Below, one piece after another: positions 56,501-64,000 of a stretch of DNA of 64,000 nucleotides. The DNA comes from Bacteroidota bacterium (GTDB taxonomy: Bacteria; Bacteroidota; Bacteroidia; AKYH767-A; 2013-40CM-41-45): assembly GCA_004295015.1 (NCBI GenBank), contig SHNE01000034.1:24691-88690 (forward strand), read 5' to 3'. Numbering within the stretch: position 1 is the stretch's first letter; each line of letters begins with the position of its first letter. A program made the position numbers and the translations under genes. The notes beneath the pieces are model-generated. The model did no database searches, was not told where the DNA came from, and saw only the letters and a program-made list of their open reading frames with translations.

Positions 56501-58408
56501 TTTTTGCAGTCATCAGGATCATTTACCTATGTAGTTACTGACAATGCCGGTTGTACAGGAAGTGCAACGGTTACGCTGAGTCAGCCTAGCAAGGTAGAAG
56601 GAACAACGAGTTCTACTCCGACAAGTTGTGGTGCCGCCGATGGAACTGCAACAGTAAACCCAAGTGGTGGAGCGGGTGGATATACTTATTTATGGTCTGA
56701 CGGCGCAGCACAAACTACGGCTACTGCAACAGGACTAATGGCAGGATCATACACAGTTACAATCACTGATGCTAATGGATGTACAGGAACAGCATCTGCA
56801 ACAGTTTTAGGGGCAGGAGGGGAGCCTGACCCGGCCGGAGCAATTCAAGGCCCTGCCGGAGCTTGCGCCGGTAGCTGTATTACCTATATGATCGCCCCGG
56901 TCTCAGGAGCGTCCTCTTATTCATGGACATTGCCAACGGGAGCCACCGGAACATCTACTACAAATAGTATTACAATCTGCTTTGACAATACATTCCTTGG
57001 TGGATTTATTTGCGTCACTCCTGAGAATAGTTGCGGAAGCGGCACAAATTCATGTCTTAACATTCCTGTGTTTACTGTAAGGCCGGCTCAGCCGGGATTC
57101 ATTGTTGGGAACCCTAACCCATGCGGACCTACAATTGAAACCTATTCAATTCCTCCAAGCAATAATGCTGTGAATTATGTTTGGTCAGTTACGGGAGCGG
57201 GAGTTACCATCCTGAGTGGACAAGGAACAAATTCTGTCCAGGTTAGTTTCCCTGCAGGTTTTGGTCAGGCTGTGATTGGAGTCTATGCAGAAAACTGCAA
57301 AGGTCAGACTTCCAGACGGTCAACTACACTCACAGGTATTCCAACTCATAGCAGTCCATTAACTGGACCGGGTTATGTTTGTGCTGGTACTGTCGGAGTT
57401 GCTTATTCCATCAGCCCTGCAATCGGAGCAGGATCTTCGTATCTGTGGACAACAACGGGTGACATTAGTGTTGCCGGTCCACAGGGTAGTACCTCTATGA
57501 ATTTTAATTTTGGACCATCGTTTACTACAGGAACCATTATGGTAACAACATCAAGTTCTTGTGGAAACTTTACCCGAACATATACTATACGTTCAACTCC
57601 GGGTCAACCGGGATCTATAGCCGGTCCTTCGAGCAATCTCTGTGGCCAGCTAGGCGTTACTTACAGCATTGCCGCTGTGGCAACTGCAACAAGCTACAAC
57701 TGGACAGTACCTGCAGGGGTAACTATGGTAACACCTAATGGCGGCACTTCAATTACTGTTGACTTTACCCCGGCATTTACGGGAACCGGTAATCTGTGTG
57801 TGACTGCAATCAGCGCTTGTGGAAGTAGCATAGCGCGTTGTTATTCTATAAGTGCTTTAACAACACCTCCAGCATCTCCGGTGGGCCCTGCATCGGTGTG
57901 TAAGACCAGCGCTTCTGTAGCTTATGCGATTACGCCGGTAGCCGGAGCGGTCTCTTATCTATGGTCAATTTCCGGTGGAGCCAGTATCTCGCCTTCAGGA
58001 ACATCGGCAACAGTTAATTTCAATTCTGCGGTTTCAACAACTGCTGTGATTACAGTAAATGCTGTTAATGCCTGTGGTTATAGTCAGCCGGGAAAGAAGA
58101 TTGTTGCGGTGAATCTGTCATGCCGTGATGCATCAGATTTGAGTTCTTCATCGTCTGTTAATTTTGAAGCTTATCCGAATCCTACTCAAGGGCTGTTAAC
58201 TGTGAACTTCAAGGCTCAGAAATCAGCCAAGTATAGTTTGAAACTTACGGATCTGCTCGGTAACAAGGTGATAAATGAAGTAATCTCTGCTGTCGAAGGA
58301 ATAAACATGCAAGAGTTAAATCTTAGCAATCTCGCCAAAGGCTTATATCTGCTAAGTATTGAAACTGAAGGAAGCACACCTCAAACATTACGTGTGGTGG
58401 TTGAGTAA
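53525..58408 (+). CDS. Giant T9SS adhesin with 14 tandem ACDSYTW repeats, SprB and PKD-like domains
   Basis: A 1627-residue protein from the ATG at 53525. Residues 1-26 are a signal peptide (AHA). Residues about 30-225 are an uncharacterised N-terminal domain, followed by one SprB-type unit (about 230-315). Residues about 317-956 are 14 tandem units of ~46 residues with the core ACDSYTW-x-x-NGQTYTxSGTYT-x-V-x-GCHTET; each carries two conserved Cys. Two SprB-like units (about 960-1097) and five PKD-like units (about 1102-1532) follow, and the last ~85 residues are a T9SS type-A sorting domain (FEAYPNPTQG...GLYLLSIETEG). The protein is expected on the cell surface as an adhesin or gliding-type filament. 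A terminator follows. The repeats are close enough in sequence to permit recombination. Confidence 0.93.
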   Translation: MKTPLFSSCRLWLIVALLMLGMSAHAIPTYKLYLTNEAQVSPTEYEFDIYLLRTSVEQLELSLFQFGLAYDTSITNGGILSIQKLAGTSQLPANYTSGSMQMGGVNYTIGGVVCRYINSAAGGLPTGGPGNGFLVTDVTGGCSSPGVRVSRYRLTNTVPFKENSTLKHTWAAAVGSQRTNTQVSAYVGTTNTNISLGVQATSHLTYTDAGTCIQNITLNPATSCAVTAGTSTTPVTCFGGSDGTATVTLSGAGTTATGTYTVDGGSSQNYSSNPFTVSGLTAGAHSIAITTATPCSASANVTITGPTGPSASSETQSACDSYVWAQNGQTYTASGTYTASGTVAGCPHTYTLNLTITPSTNNSTTASACDSYTWSQNGMTYTSSGTYTDVLGCHTETLNLTITASTSNTTTVSACDSYTWSQNGVTYTSSGTQTDVVGCHTEILELTITTSTSNSTTASACDSYTWVQNGMTYTTSGTYTSVVGCHTETLILTITASSSNSTTAAACDSYTWSQNGMTYTASGTYTDVVGCHTETLVLTITASTSNSTTASACDSYTWSQNGMTYTSSGTYTDVVGCHTETLNLTITPSSPNTTTISACDSYTWSVNGQTYTTSGTYTSVTGCNTETLELTITASTSNTTTASACDAYTWTVNSQTYTTSGTYTMVSGCHTEILNLTLTASTSNSTTASGCDTYTWSVNGQTYSASGTYTSVSGCHTETLVLTIEASSANSTTAAACDSYTWSVNGQTYTASGTYTSVTGCHTETLNLTITASTSNSTTASACDSYTWSVNGQTYTASGTYTSVTGCHTETLNLTVTASTSNSSTASACDSYTWSANGQTYTASGTYTSVTGCHTETLNLTITASTSNSTTASACDSYTWSVNGQTYTASGTYTSVTGCHTETLNLTVTASTSNSTNVTGCGSYTWSVNGQTYTTGGTYSNTVGCHTETIVLTINNIVVTAIPTGSIQCFGGTVAVNVSATGGSSPYTGSGSFLQSSGSFTYVVTDNAGCTGSATVTLSQPSKVEGTTSSTPTSCGAADGTATVNPSGGAGGYTYLWSDGAAQTTATATGLMAGSYTVTITDANGCTGTASATVLGAGGEPDPAGAIQGPAGACAGSCITYMIAPVSGASSYSWTLPTGATGTSTTNSITICFDNTFLGGFICVTPENSCGSGTNSCLNIPVFTVRPAQPGFIVGNPNPCGPTIETYSIPPSNNAVNYVWSVTGAGVTILSGQGTNSVQVSFPAGFGQAVIGVYAENCKGQTSRRSTTLTGIPTHSSPLTGPGYVCAGTVGVAYSISPAIGAGSSYLWTTTGDISVAGPQGSTSMNFNFGPSFTTGTIMVTTSSSCGNFTRTYTIRSTPGQPGSIAGPSSNLCGQLGVTYSIAAVATATSYNWTVPAGVTMVTPNGGTSITVDFTPAFTGTGNLCVTAISACGSSIARCYSISALTTPPASPVGPASVCKTSASVAYAITPVAGAVSYLWSISGGASISPSGTSATVNFNSAVSTTAVITVNAVNACGYSQPGKKIVAVNLSCRDASDLSSSSSVNFEAYPNPTQGLLTVNFKAQKSAKYSLKLTDLLGNKVINEVISAVEGINMQELNLSNLAKGLYLLSIETEGSTPQTLRVVVE
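54473..56392 (+). repeat. 14 tandem coding repeats, period 138 bp (46 codons)
   Basis: Unit 1 (54473-54622) is 150 bp; units 2-13 (54623-56278) are exactly 138 bp each; unit 14 (56279-56392) is truncated to 114 bp. The conserved protein core is S-A-C-D-S-Y-T-W. Units 10-13 are nearly identical at the DNA level, units 1-9 more diverged. Confidence 0.95.
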
Positions 58409-58430
58409 TCATTTTCAAAAATTTTAAAAA

Positions 58431-58467
58431 AAAAGAAATCCCTTCGGTAACGAAGGGATTTCTTTTT
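58431..58467 (+). terminator. Intrinsic terminator of the giant T9SS gene
   Basis: AAAAGAAATCCCTTCG / CGAAGGGATTTCTTTT hairpin with a GTAA loop and T-run, 22 bases after the stop. Confidence 0.93.
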
Positions 58468-59270
58468 TTATGGCTACTAACTGGAAGTTGAATTATTTCA
58501 AAGTCAAAAAAATCAATTAATTTTCATAATTAATTTTTTTCTGTGTGAAAATGTAGAACATAACCTGACCTGTGTTAACTATTATTGATTTTTTTGAGTT
58601 CTGTTGGTAGCAGGTATGTGGCATTAAGAGATGACTTTTATCTGGTTTGCACCAATTAATTGGCCATAATAATAAGGACCAATTAATTTATTCTAGTTTG
58701 GCCCATTGGCTGGAATGCTTAATTGGCGGGCTTTTCGATGGTTTTTTACCAAGATGCTTGAGCCGTTGGCCAAAAATAACAATCAGATCACCATAAATTA
58801 TTGATCGTACGAGGCGTTTATACGACTTTTGAGAAATCATAATTATTCCGCTTATCGCAGGTTAAAATTTTACAAAATGCTTTTCAAAAATACATCACTT
58901 ACTAAGTCTTTTTTAATGCATAATTCATTATTTACAGATCCATTCATCTTGAAAATTATTTATTTAATTAAATCGGTTTTGAATCAATTTATAACCGGGT
59001 GTTCGAGACAAATGGCCATCACATGTGTAAAGTCATTGAATATTTATATGAATATTCAATTAACTAAGATAAACTATATATCTCCCCTTAAAATTAAACC
59101 TGTCATTTAAAGGCCGGGAATTCTAATGAGGGATTAAGTATTTAACTAAGGCTTATCACCTGGACGAATCCGCCTTCTTAAAGAAAATAATAGGTCAAGG
59201 ACACAAGGATAACACCACGTCATCTAATTAATGACGAAAAATATACACAAACAATTCAAACACACAACAA
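58468..59270 (+). other. Non-coding region upstream of the second giant gene
   Basis: About 800 bases without a convincing gene. It holds the perfect palindrome CCAATTAATTGG (58652-58663) and a nearby partial copy, an inverted repeat ATTGAATATT / AATATTCAAT with a six-base spacer (59035-59060), and an inverted repeat CGTCAT / ATGACG (59218-59236), the last 34 bases before the ATG. A 93-codon open frame at 58829-59110 is not convincing. Any of the repeats could be operators; none matches a known site. Confidence 0.5.
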
Positions 59271-62200
59271 ATGAAACACATGTACACAAGACTGACAAAA
59301 TGCTCCGGATCGTTGCGTTTGTCGGCAGTCGCCTTGTTATGCTTACTAAGTTCAGAGTTCATTCATGCTCAGTATTTTTCGCAAAATTTTGACACATCCA
59401 ACGTGGTTACTTATTACGTGAATGCCTCAACTCCTACTGCTGCCCAGTTTAATGCAATTGCAGTTACGACAGGAACTACCAGTTCAATTACCGGAGGCAA
59501 GTTGCAGTTTTCGCGTGCGAATAACGGGGCAGGTGCTGCAACAAGAACAAGTAATTTTAGTCCGACGCCTACAGTATTAATCGTTAAGTTTGATCTAACG
59601 ATTTCTGGTTCGCATTCTAACAATGCAGATTTAGGACGCATAGCTATTGGTACCAATTTTACAACCGGAACGGCACTTGAAAGTACTGCAAATACATACG
59701 CATATTTACACGTCGAAGGACGGGGAAGTAATAGTTTCAGAGTTGAAACGGATGGAGATAACTCTGCAGACCAGGCTTCTGGATCAACAATTTCGATTAC
59801 CTGGGCTATGAATAATTCGGGTTTCACAATAAATTATATTGGGCCAAATGGAAGTAATACTAGTTTGTCGAATGATAGGGTTGATTGTTGGATTGGAACC
59901 ACTCGTTTTGCCAGTGGTGATAATGTAACTACCACTTCAGGGTCACTCCATGATATGAAATTTGTATTGTTTGGTGGAACTAGTACTAATATGCTGATTG
60001 ATAATATTAATGTTACAAGTCTTCCTCCGGTAATTACAACCCAGCCTTCCAGTCAGGCTGCATGCGAGGGATCGTCAGTTTCATTCACATCTGTTGCAAC
60101 CGGGTCTACCAGTCTACAGTGGGAGAAATTTATTAGTGGTGTTTGGACTCCACTGGCCGGAAAAACTACCAGTCCTTTGGTAATTAATCCTGCTGGTGGT
60201 TCGGATGATGGTAGTTACAGAGCTGTTTTCTCAAGTACTACCGGTGGGACTTCAGTTTCAAACACAGCAGTTCTTACCATTGAGATTCAAAGCGATGGTG
60301 GAAATGTTGTGGGTGATGCGAATGCATGTGCAAATGTAAATAGTGGGACCATGAGCTTGATTAATGAAGTTGGTTCTGTTCTTAAGTGGCAATCATCTGT
60401 ATCGCCATTTACTACATGGTCCGATATTACTAATACGACTCTTAGTCACAATTATTCTAATTTAACTGTCACAACAAAGTTCCGGGCTATTGTGAAGAAC
60501 GGAACGTGTCCTAATGACACATCGAGTTTGGGCACAATTACAGTTTATCCTGCATTAGTACAATATAGTATTACCGGATCCAACAGTTATTGTGCGGGAG
60601 GAAGTGGAGTTGTATTGGGATTGAGTGGCTCAGAGCTTGATGTTGATTATCAATTTTTCAGAAATTCAATAGCCATAGGTTCTCCCTTAGCCGGCACTGG
60701 TTCCGCCTTATCTTTTGGAAATCAAACCTTAGCAGGAAATTATACTGTTGTGGCAACACATACAATTTTAGGTTGTTCGGCTCAGATGGGGGCAATGCAT
60801 ACTTTGAGTATTCATCCACTCCCTTCAATTAACTCAATAACTGCAACCCCTTCTACAATTTGTTTAGGACAGAGCTCTAATCTTGCATCAAATGGTGTGA
60901 GCAATTCCCTGGCACAACAAACATTTACCAGCTCTACTAGTTCGGTTGGCATGTTAGAAGCAAATCCTTCTGGGATTTCTAAAACAATTGACCTCACCGG
61001 CGCAGGATTGCCAACAAGTATTTCTTCATTGCAGAATCTTCGGGTTGTGATTAATATTAATCATACTAAGCTCGATGAGGTGGAAGTTTATCTCATTAGA
61101 CCGGGAGGGACAATTTCAACAACTGCCAGCACACCTTATTTTAATACCATCTCAAACGGAGGTTCAATTTGTCTCGTTGCAGACAGAGGTGGGAGTAATG
61201 ACCATTTTGTAAATGTTGGATTTTCAGATGCAGCCGCAACTTCGATTACAACAGCGAGCTATTCTTTTGACAATGGAACCTATCGCCCGGAAAACGCCTT
61301 CAGTACGCTAAGCGGTAATCCAAATGGTATATGGACCGTAAAAGCTATTGATGATGGTGGTGGTGGTAATATTGGATCATTTATCAGTTGGTCATTGATT
61401 TTTGACCTTCCTAATGGTGTAAGCTATACCTGGACTTCTACTCCTGCCGGATTTACTTCTTCGGTTCAGAATCCGGGACCTGTTTCACCTCTGGTTAACA
61501 CAACATACACAGTTGAGGTTGCTGACATTGTTACAAATTGTAGCGCTTCTTCCAGCACAAGTGTTAATGTTTCAAGTGTAGTTGCTACCGGATCAGTCAT
61601 CAATCATGTTAGCTGCAACGGTGGTTCAAATGGTTCTGTATCCGTTTCCGGTAGTGGAGGAGTAGCTCCTTATGTGGTTTCGGGTAATCCTCTTAGCGGA
61701 TTAAGTGCGGGTACATACAACTACACAGTAACTGACGTGAATGGTTGTACCGGCAGTACTTCTGTAACTATTAATGAGCCAACTGCAGTTATTGCAACTT
61801 GTTCAGTAGTCAGCGATGCATCGTGTTTTGGAAGTAGTGATGGAGAAATTTCTGTGAGTGGCAGTGGTGGAGTAGGACCTTATACAGTAAGCGGTGGACC
61901 ACTCACCGGACTTAGTGCCGGAACCTATACCTATACCGTTACTGATGCCAGCAATTGTACTGCGACATGTTCGTCAACCATTGCACAACCTGCACTTATT
62001 TCTTCCGTTTTTTCGGTAACAGCCTGCGACTCGGAAACATTACCTTGGGCTCAAACTGTGACTGTCAGTGGTAATTACCCTCACACCTATACTGCGGCTA
62101 ATGGATGTGATAGTGTTGTAACAGCACAAGTAACAATCAACAACAGCAACTCTTCCACTTCCACAGTTTTTGCCTGCGATTCATACACCTGGAATGGGAA

Positions 62201-64000
62201 TACTTACACAAGTTCAGGAACATATACTGCCGGCGGATTTACCAATGCAGCAGGTTGTGATTCAACAGCCAATCTGATTTTGACCGTAGGCTACAGCAAT
62301 ACATCTACAAGTACAGAAGATGTATGTGATAGCTATACCTGGAATGGAAATACTTATACTACTTCGGGCACATATACTTATACAACAAGCAATGCAGCCG
62401 GTTGTGATTCTGTCGCCACACTTAATTTGACTGTTCGATACAGCAGTGTTTCGAGTGCAACAGAAGATGTTTGCGATACATACACATGGAATGGTACTAC
62501 TTACACCAGTTCGGGAGTGTATACGTATTCAACTGTAAATGCAGTTGGATGTGACTCAACAGCCACCTTGAATTTAACGATTCGAAACAGCAACTCTTCC
62601 ACTTCCACAGTATTTGCCTGTGATTCGTATACCTGGAACGGGAATACTTACACAAGTTCAGGAACATATACTGCCGGCGGATTTACCAATGCAGCAGGTT
62701 GTGATTCAACAGCCAATCTGATTCTGACCGTAGGCTACAGCAATACATCTACAAGTACAGAAGACGTATGTGATAGCTATACCTGGAATGGAAATACTTA
62801 TACTACTTCCGGTACATATACTTATACAACAAGCAATGCAGCCGGTTGTGATTCCGTCGCCACGCTTAATTTGACTGTACGATATAGCAGTGTTTCCAGC
62901 GCAACAGAAGATGTTTGCGATACATACACATGGAATGGTACTACATACACCAGTTCGGGAGTGTATACTTATTCAACTGTAAATGCAGTTGGATGTGACT
63001 CAACAGCCACCTTGAATTTAACGATTCGAAACAGCAACTCTTCCACTTCCACAGTATTTGCCTGCGATTCATACACCTGGAACGGAAATACATACACAAG
63101 TTCAGGAACATACACTGCCGGCGGATTTACCAATGCAGCAGGTTGTGATTCAACGGCCAATCTGATACTGACCGTAGGCTATAGCAATACCTCTACAAGT
63201 ACAGAAGATGTATGTGATAGCTATACCTGGAATGGGAATACTTACACTACTTCCGGCACATATACCTATACAACAAGCAATGCAGCCGGTTGTGATTCTG
63301 TCGCCACACTTAATTTGACTGTACGATACAGCAGTGTTTCGAGCGCAACAGAAGATGTTTGTGATACATACACATGGAATGGTACTACATACACCAGTTC
63401 GGGAGTGTATACATATTCAACTGTAAATGCAGTTGGATGTGACTCAACAGCCACATTGAATTTAACAGTCAGATACAGCAGTACTTCAAGTAGTACTGTG
63501 AATGCCTGTGATAGTTATACATGGAACGGTACGACTTATACTTCCTCAGGAACTTATACATATTCAACATTAAATGCACAAGGATGTGATTCGACTGCCA
63601 CTTTAGTTTTAACCATTACAACAAGTACTTCTAACTCTTCAACAGCATCGGCTTGTGATTCATACACATGGTCAGTGAACGGACAAACCTATACTGCAAG
63701 TGGAACTTATACTGATGTAGTTGGATGTCATACCGAGACCCTTGTATTAACAATCACTGCTTCGACAAGTAATTCAACAACAGCATCTGCTTGTGATTCA
63801 TACACCTGGTCAGTAAACGGACAGACTTACACTGCAAGTGGAACTTACACTGATGTAGTAGGATGTCATACTGAGACTTTGGTATTAACTATCACAGCTA
63901 CAACGAGCAATTCAACTACTTTAACGGCATGCGATAGCTACACCTGGTCAGTAAATGGTCAGACATACACTGCAAGTGGAACTTATACCGATGTAGTAGG
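59271..64000 (+). CDS. Second giant surface adhesin (3' end beyond window)
   Basis: An open frame from the ATG at 59271 to the last base (about 1576 codons, no stop). Residues 1-34 are a signal peptide (ending FIHAQ). Next come a concanavalin/lectin-like beta domain (about 35-245), an Ig-like domain (about 250-345), a second less clear module, then a proprotein-convertase P-domain (about 545-715; LRVVININHTKLDEVEVYLI and GIWTVKAIDD). Two SprB units lie at about 767-906. From about 913 to the window end the protein consists of ACDSYTW-type repeats, the first block in 444-bp higher-order units, then units of the same type as the neighbouring gene. No T9SS tail is visible because the gene is cut, so a sorting domain is expected beyond the edge. 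Frame continuity was checked at several points. Confidence 0.93.
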   Translation, partial: MKHMYTRLTKCSGSLRLSAVALLCLLSSEFIHAQYFSQNFDTSNVVTYYVNASTPTAAQFNAIAVTTGTTSSITGGKLQFSRANNGAGAATRTSNFSPTPTVLIVKFDLTISGSHSNNADLGRIAIGTNFTTGTALESTANTYAYLHVEGRGSNSFRVETDGDNSADQASGSTISITWAMNNSGFTINYIGPNGSNTSLSNDRVDCWIGTTRFASGDNVTTTSGSLHDMKFVLFGGTSTNMLIDNINVTSLPPVITTQPSSQAACEGSSVSFTSVATGSTSLQWEKFISGVWTPLAGKTTSPLVINPAGGSDDGSYRAVFSSTTGGTSVSNTAVLTIEIQSDGGNVVGDANACANVNSGTMSLINEVGSVLKWQSSVSPFTTWSDITNTTLSHNYSNLTVTTKFRAIVKNGTCPNDTSSLGTITVYPALVQYSITGSNSYCAGGSGVVLGLSGSELDVDYQFFRNSIAIGSPLAGTGSALSFGNQTLAGNYTVVATHTILGCSAQMGAMHTLSIHPLPSINSITATPSTICLGQSSNLASNGVSNSLAQQTFTSSTSSVGMLEANPSGISKTIDLTGAGLPTSISSLQNLRVVININHTKLDEVEVYLIRPGGTISTTASTPYFNTISNGGSICLVADRGGSNDHFVNVGFSDAAATSITTASYSFDNGTYRPENAFSTLSGNPNGIWTVKAIDDGGGGNIGSFISWSLIFDLPNGVSYTWTSTPAGFTSSVQNPGPVSPLVNTTYTVEVADIVTNCSASSSTSVNVSSVVATGSVINHVSCNGGSNGSVSVSGSGGVAPYVVSGNPLSGLSAGTYNYTVTDVNGCTGSTSVTINEPTAVIATCSVVSDASCFGSSDGEISVSGSGGVGPYTVSGGPLTGLSAGTYTYTVTDASNCTATCSSTIAQPALISSVFSVTACDSETLPWAQTVTVSGNYPHTYTAANGCDSVVTAQVTINNSNSSTSTVFACDSYTWNGNTYTSSGTYTAGGFTNAAGCDSTANLILTVGYSNTSTSTEDVCDSYTWNGNTYTTSGTYTYTTSNAAGCDSVATLNLTVRYSSVSSATEDVCDTYTWNGTTYTSSGVYTYSTVNAVGCDSTATLNLTIRNSNSSTSTVFACDSYTWNGNTYTSSGTYTAGGFTNAAGCDSTANLILTVGYSNTSTSTEDVCDSYTWNGNTYTTSGTYTYTTSNAAGCDSVATLNLTVRYSSVSSATEDVCDTYTWNGTTYTSSGVYTYSTVNAVGCDSTATLNLTIRNSNSSTSTVFACDSYTWNGNTYTSSGTYTAGGFTNAAGCDSTANLILTVGYSNTSTSTEDVCDSYTWNGNTYTTSGTYTYTTSNAAGCDSVATLNLTVRYSSVSSATEDVCDTYTWNGTTYTSSGVYTYSTVNAVGCDSTATLNLTVRYSSTSSSTVNACDSYTWNGTTYTSSGTYTYSTLNAQGCDSTATLVLTITTSTSNSSTASACDSYTWSVNGQTYTASGTYTDVVGCHTETLVLTITASTSNSTTASACDSYTWSVNGQTYTASGTYTDVVGCHTETLVLTITATTSNSTTLTACDSYTWSVNGQTYTASGTYTDVV
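62142..63473 (+). repeat. Higher-order tandem repeat, 444 bp x 3
   Basis: Three copies starting at 62142, 62586 and 63030, each 444 bp (148 codons). Each copy is itself three diverged ~49-residue ACDSYTW-type units (50, 49 and 49 residues). By eye the copies differ at scattered, mostly synonymous positions, so the amplification looks recent. Confidence 0.93.
63474..64000 (+). repeat. Further tandem repeats, switching to the neighbouring gene's unit type
   Basis: One 49-codon unit of the local type (63474-63620), then two 138-bp units (63621-63758, 63759-63896) and a partial one (63897-64000) with the SVNGQTYTASGTYTDVVGCHTET core characteristic of the gene at 53525. The array continues past the window. 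Confidence 0.93.

Noticed and set aside
58829..59110. 93-codon plus-strand ORF before the second giant gene
   Set aside because: Composition is of AT-rich non-coding DNA (Lys/Ile/Phe/Asn heavy), no domain and it spans an inverted repeat; not convincing.
62969..63454. Minus-strand open frames over the repeats
   Set aside because: They arise from the periodic codon pattern of the plus-strand repeat gene, begin and end at repeat boundaries and have no signal peptide or other protein support.
54473..64000. CRISPR array suggested by regular repeats
   Set aside because: Periods are 138, 147-150 and 444 bp, multiples of three, inside long coding frames with no unique spacers between short repeats and no cas genes.

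Overview
The window comes from a member of the Bacteroidota (Bacteroidetes). The evidence is an AT-rich sequence (GC content not measured), Bacteroidetes-type promoter boxes (TAnnTTTG), almost no Shine-Dalgarno sites, several secreted proteins with type IX secretion (T9SS) C-terminal sorting domains, SprB-type repeats, a TonB-dependent receptor, split atpDC genes, and the linkages rsfS-ftsH-LUD-cdsA and DUF3822-rsmD-coaD. I cannot name the genus; an environmental Chitinophagales/Sphingobacteriales-like lineage is plausible.

Layout. 1-33.5 kb is mostly housekeeping: a truncated unknown gene; a LysM glucosaminidase; an ACC-deaminase-like PLP enzyme; a DUF5522 protein with urocanate hydratase; a minus-strand block for phospholipid and membrane-protein maintenance (rsfS, ftsH, a LUD gene with an internal stop, DUF2007, cdsA, glutamate dehydrogenase, psd); birA; pyrE and a divergent Nudix gene; DUF3822-rsmD-coaD; a tRNA-Val(GAC); a membrane-anchored amidase, a LysE exporter, a GH3-like enzyme, isocitrate dehydrogenase, ribF and a leucine-rich-repeat protein. 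25-29.4 kb looks like a thiamine salvage locus: a TPP riboswitch controls a TonB-dependent receptor, and a PnuC/PnuT-like permease plus a NadR-like kinase lie just beyond. An AraC regulator, a GGGP synthase, a phosphopantetheinyl transferase and ahcY follow.

33.9-36.1 kb holds two tandem paralogous T9SS cargo proteins. 36.2-50.3 kb returns to core functions: atpDC, murF, an AI-2E-family permease, a Wza/Wzc pair, acyl-CoA dehydrogenase, anmK, a histone-H1-like protein with an acidic tail, a second glutamate dehydrogenase-family enzyme, MscS and a degenerate Rieske-fold lipoprotein.

50.4-64 kb is a cell-surface island. It contains small exported proteins, a 557-residue T9SS protein and two adjacent giant adhesin-like genes. 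The first (53525-58408) carries 14 tandem units of about 46 residues, plus SprB and PKD-like domains and a T9SS tail. The second starts at 59271 and is still open at the window end. It carries a P-domain, SprB repeats and a higher-order repeat in which a 444-bp block occurs three times, then switches to units of the first gene's type. This pair is the most unusual part of the window: a likely fast-evolving, recombining adhesin locus.
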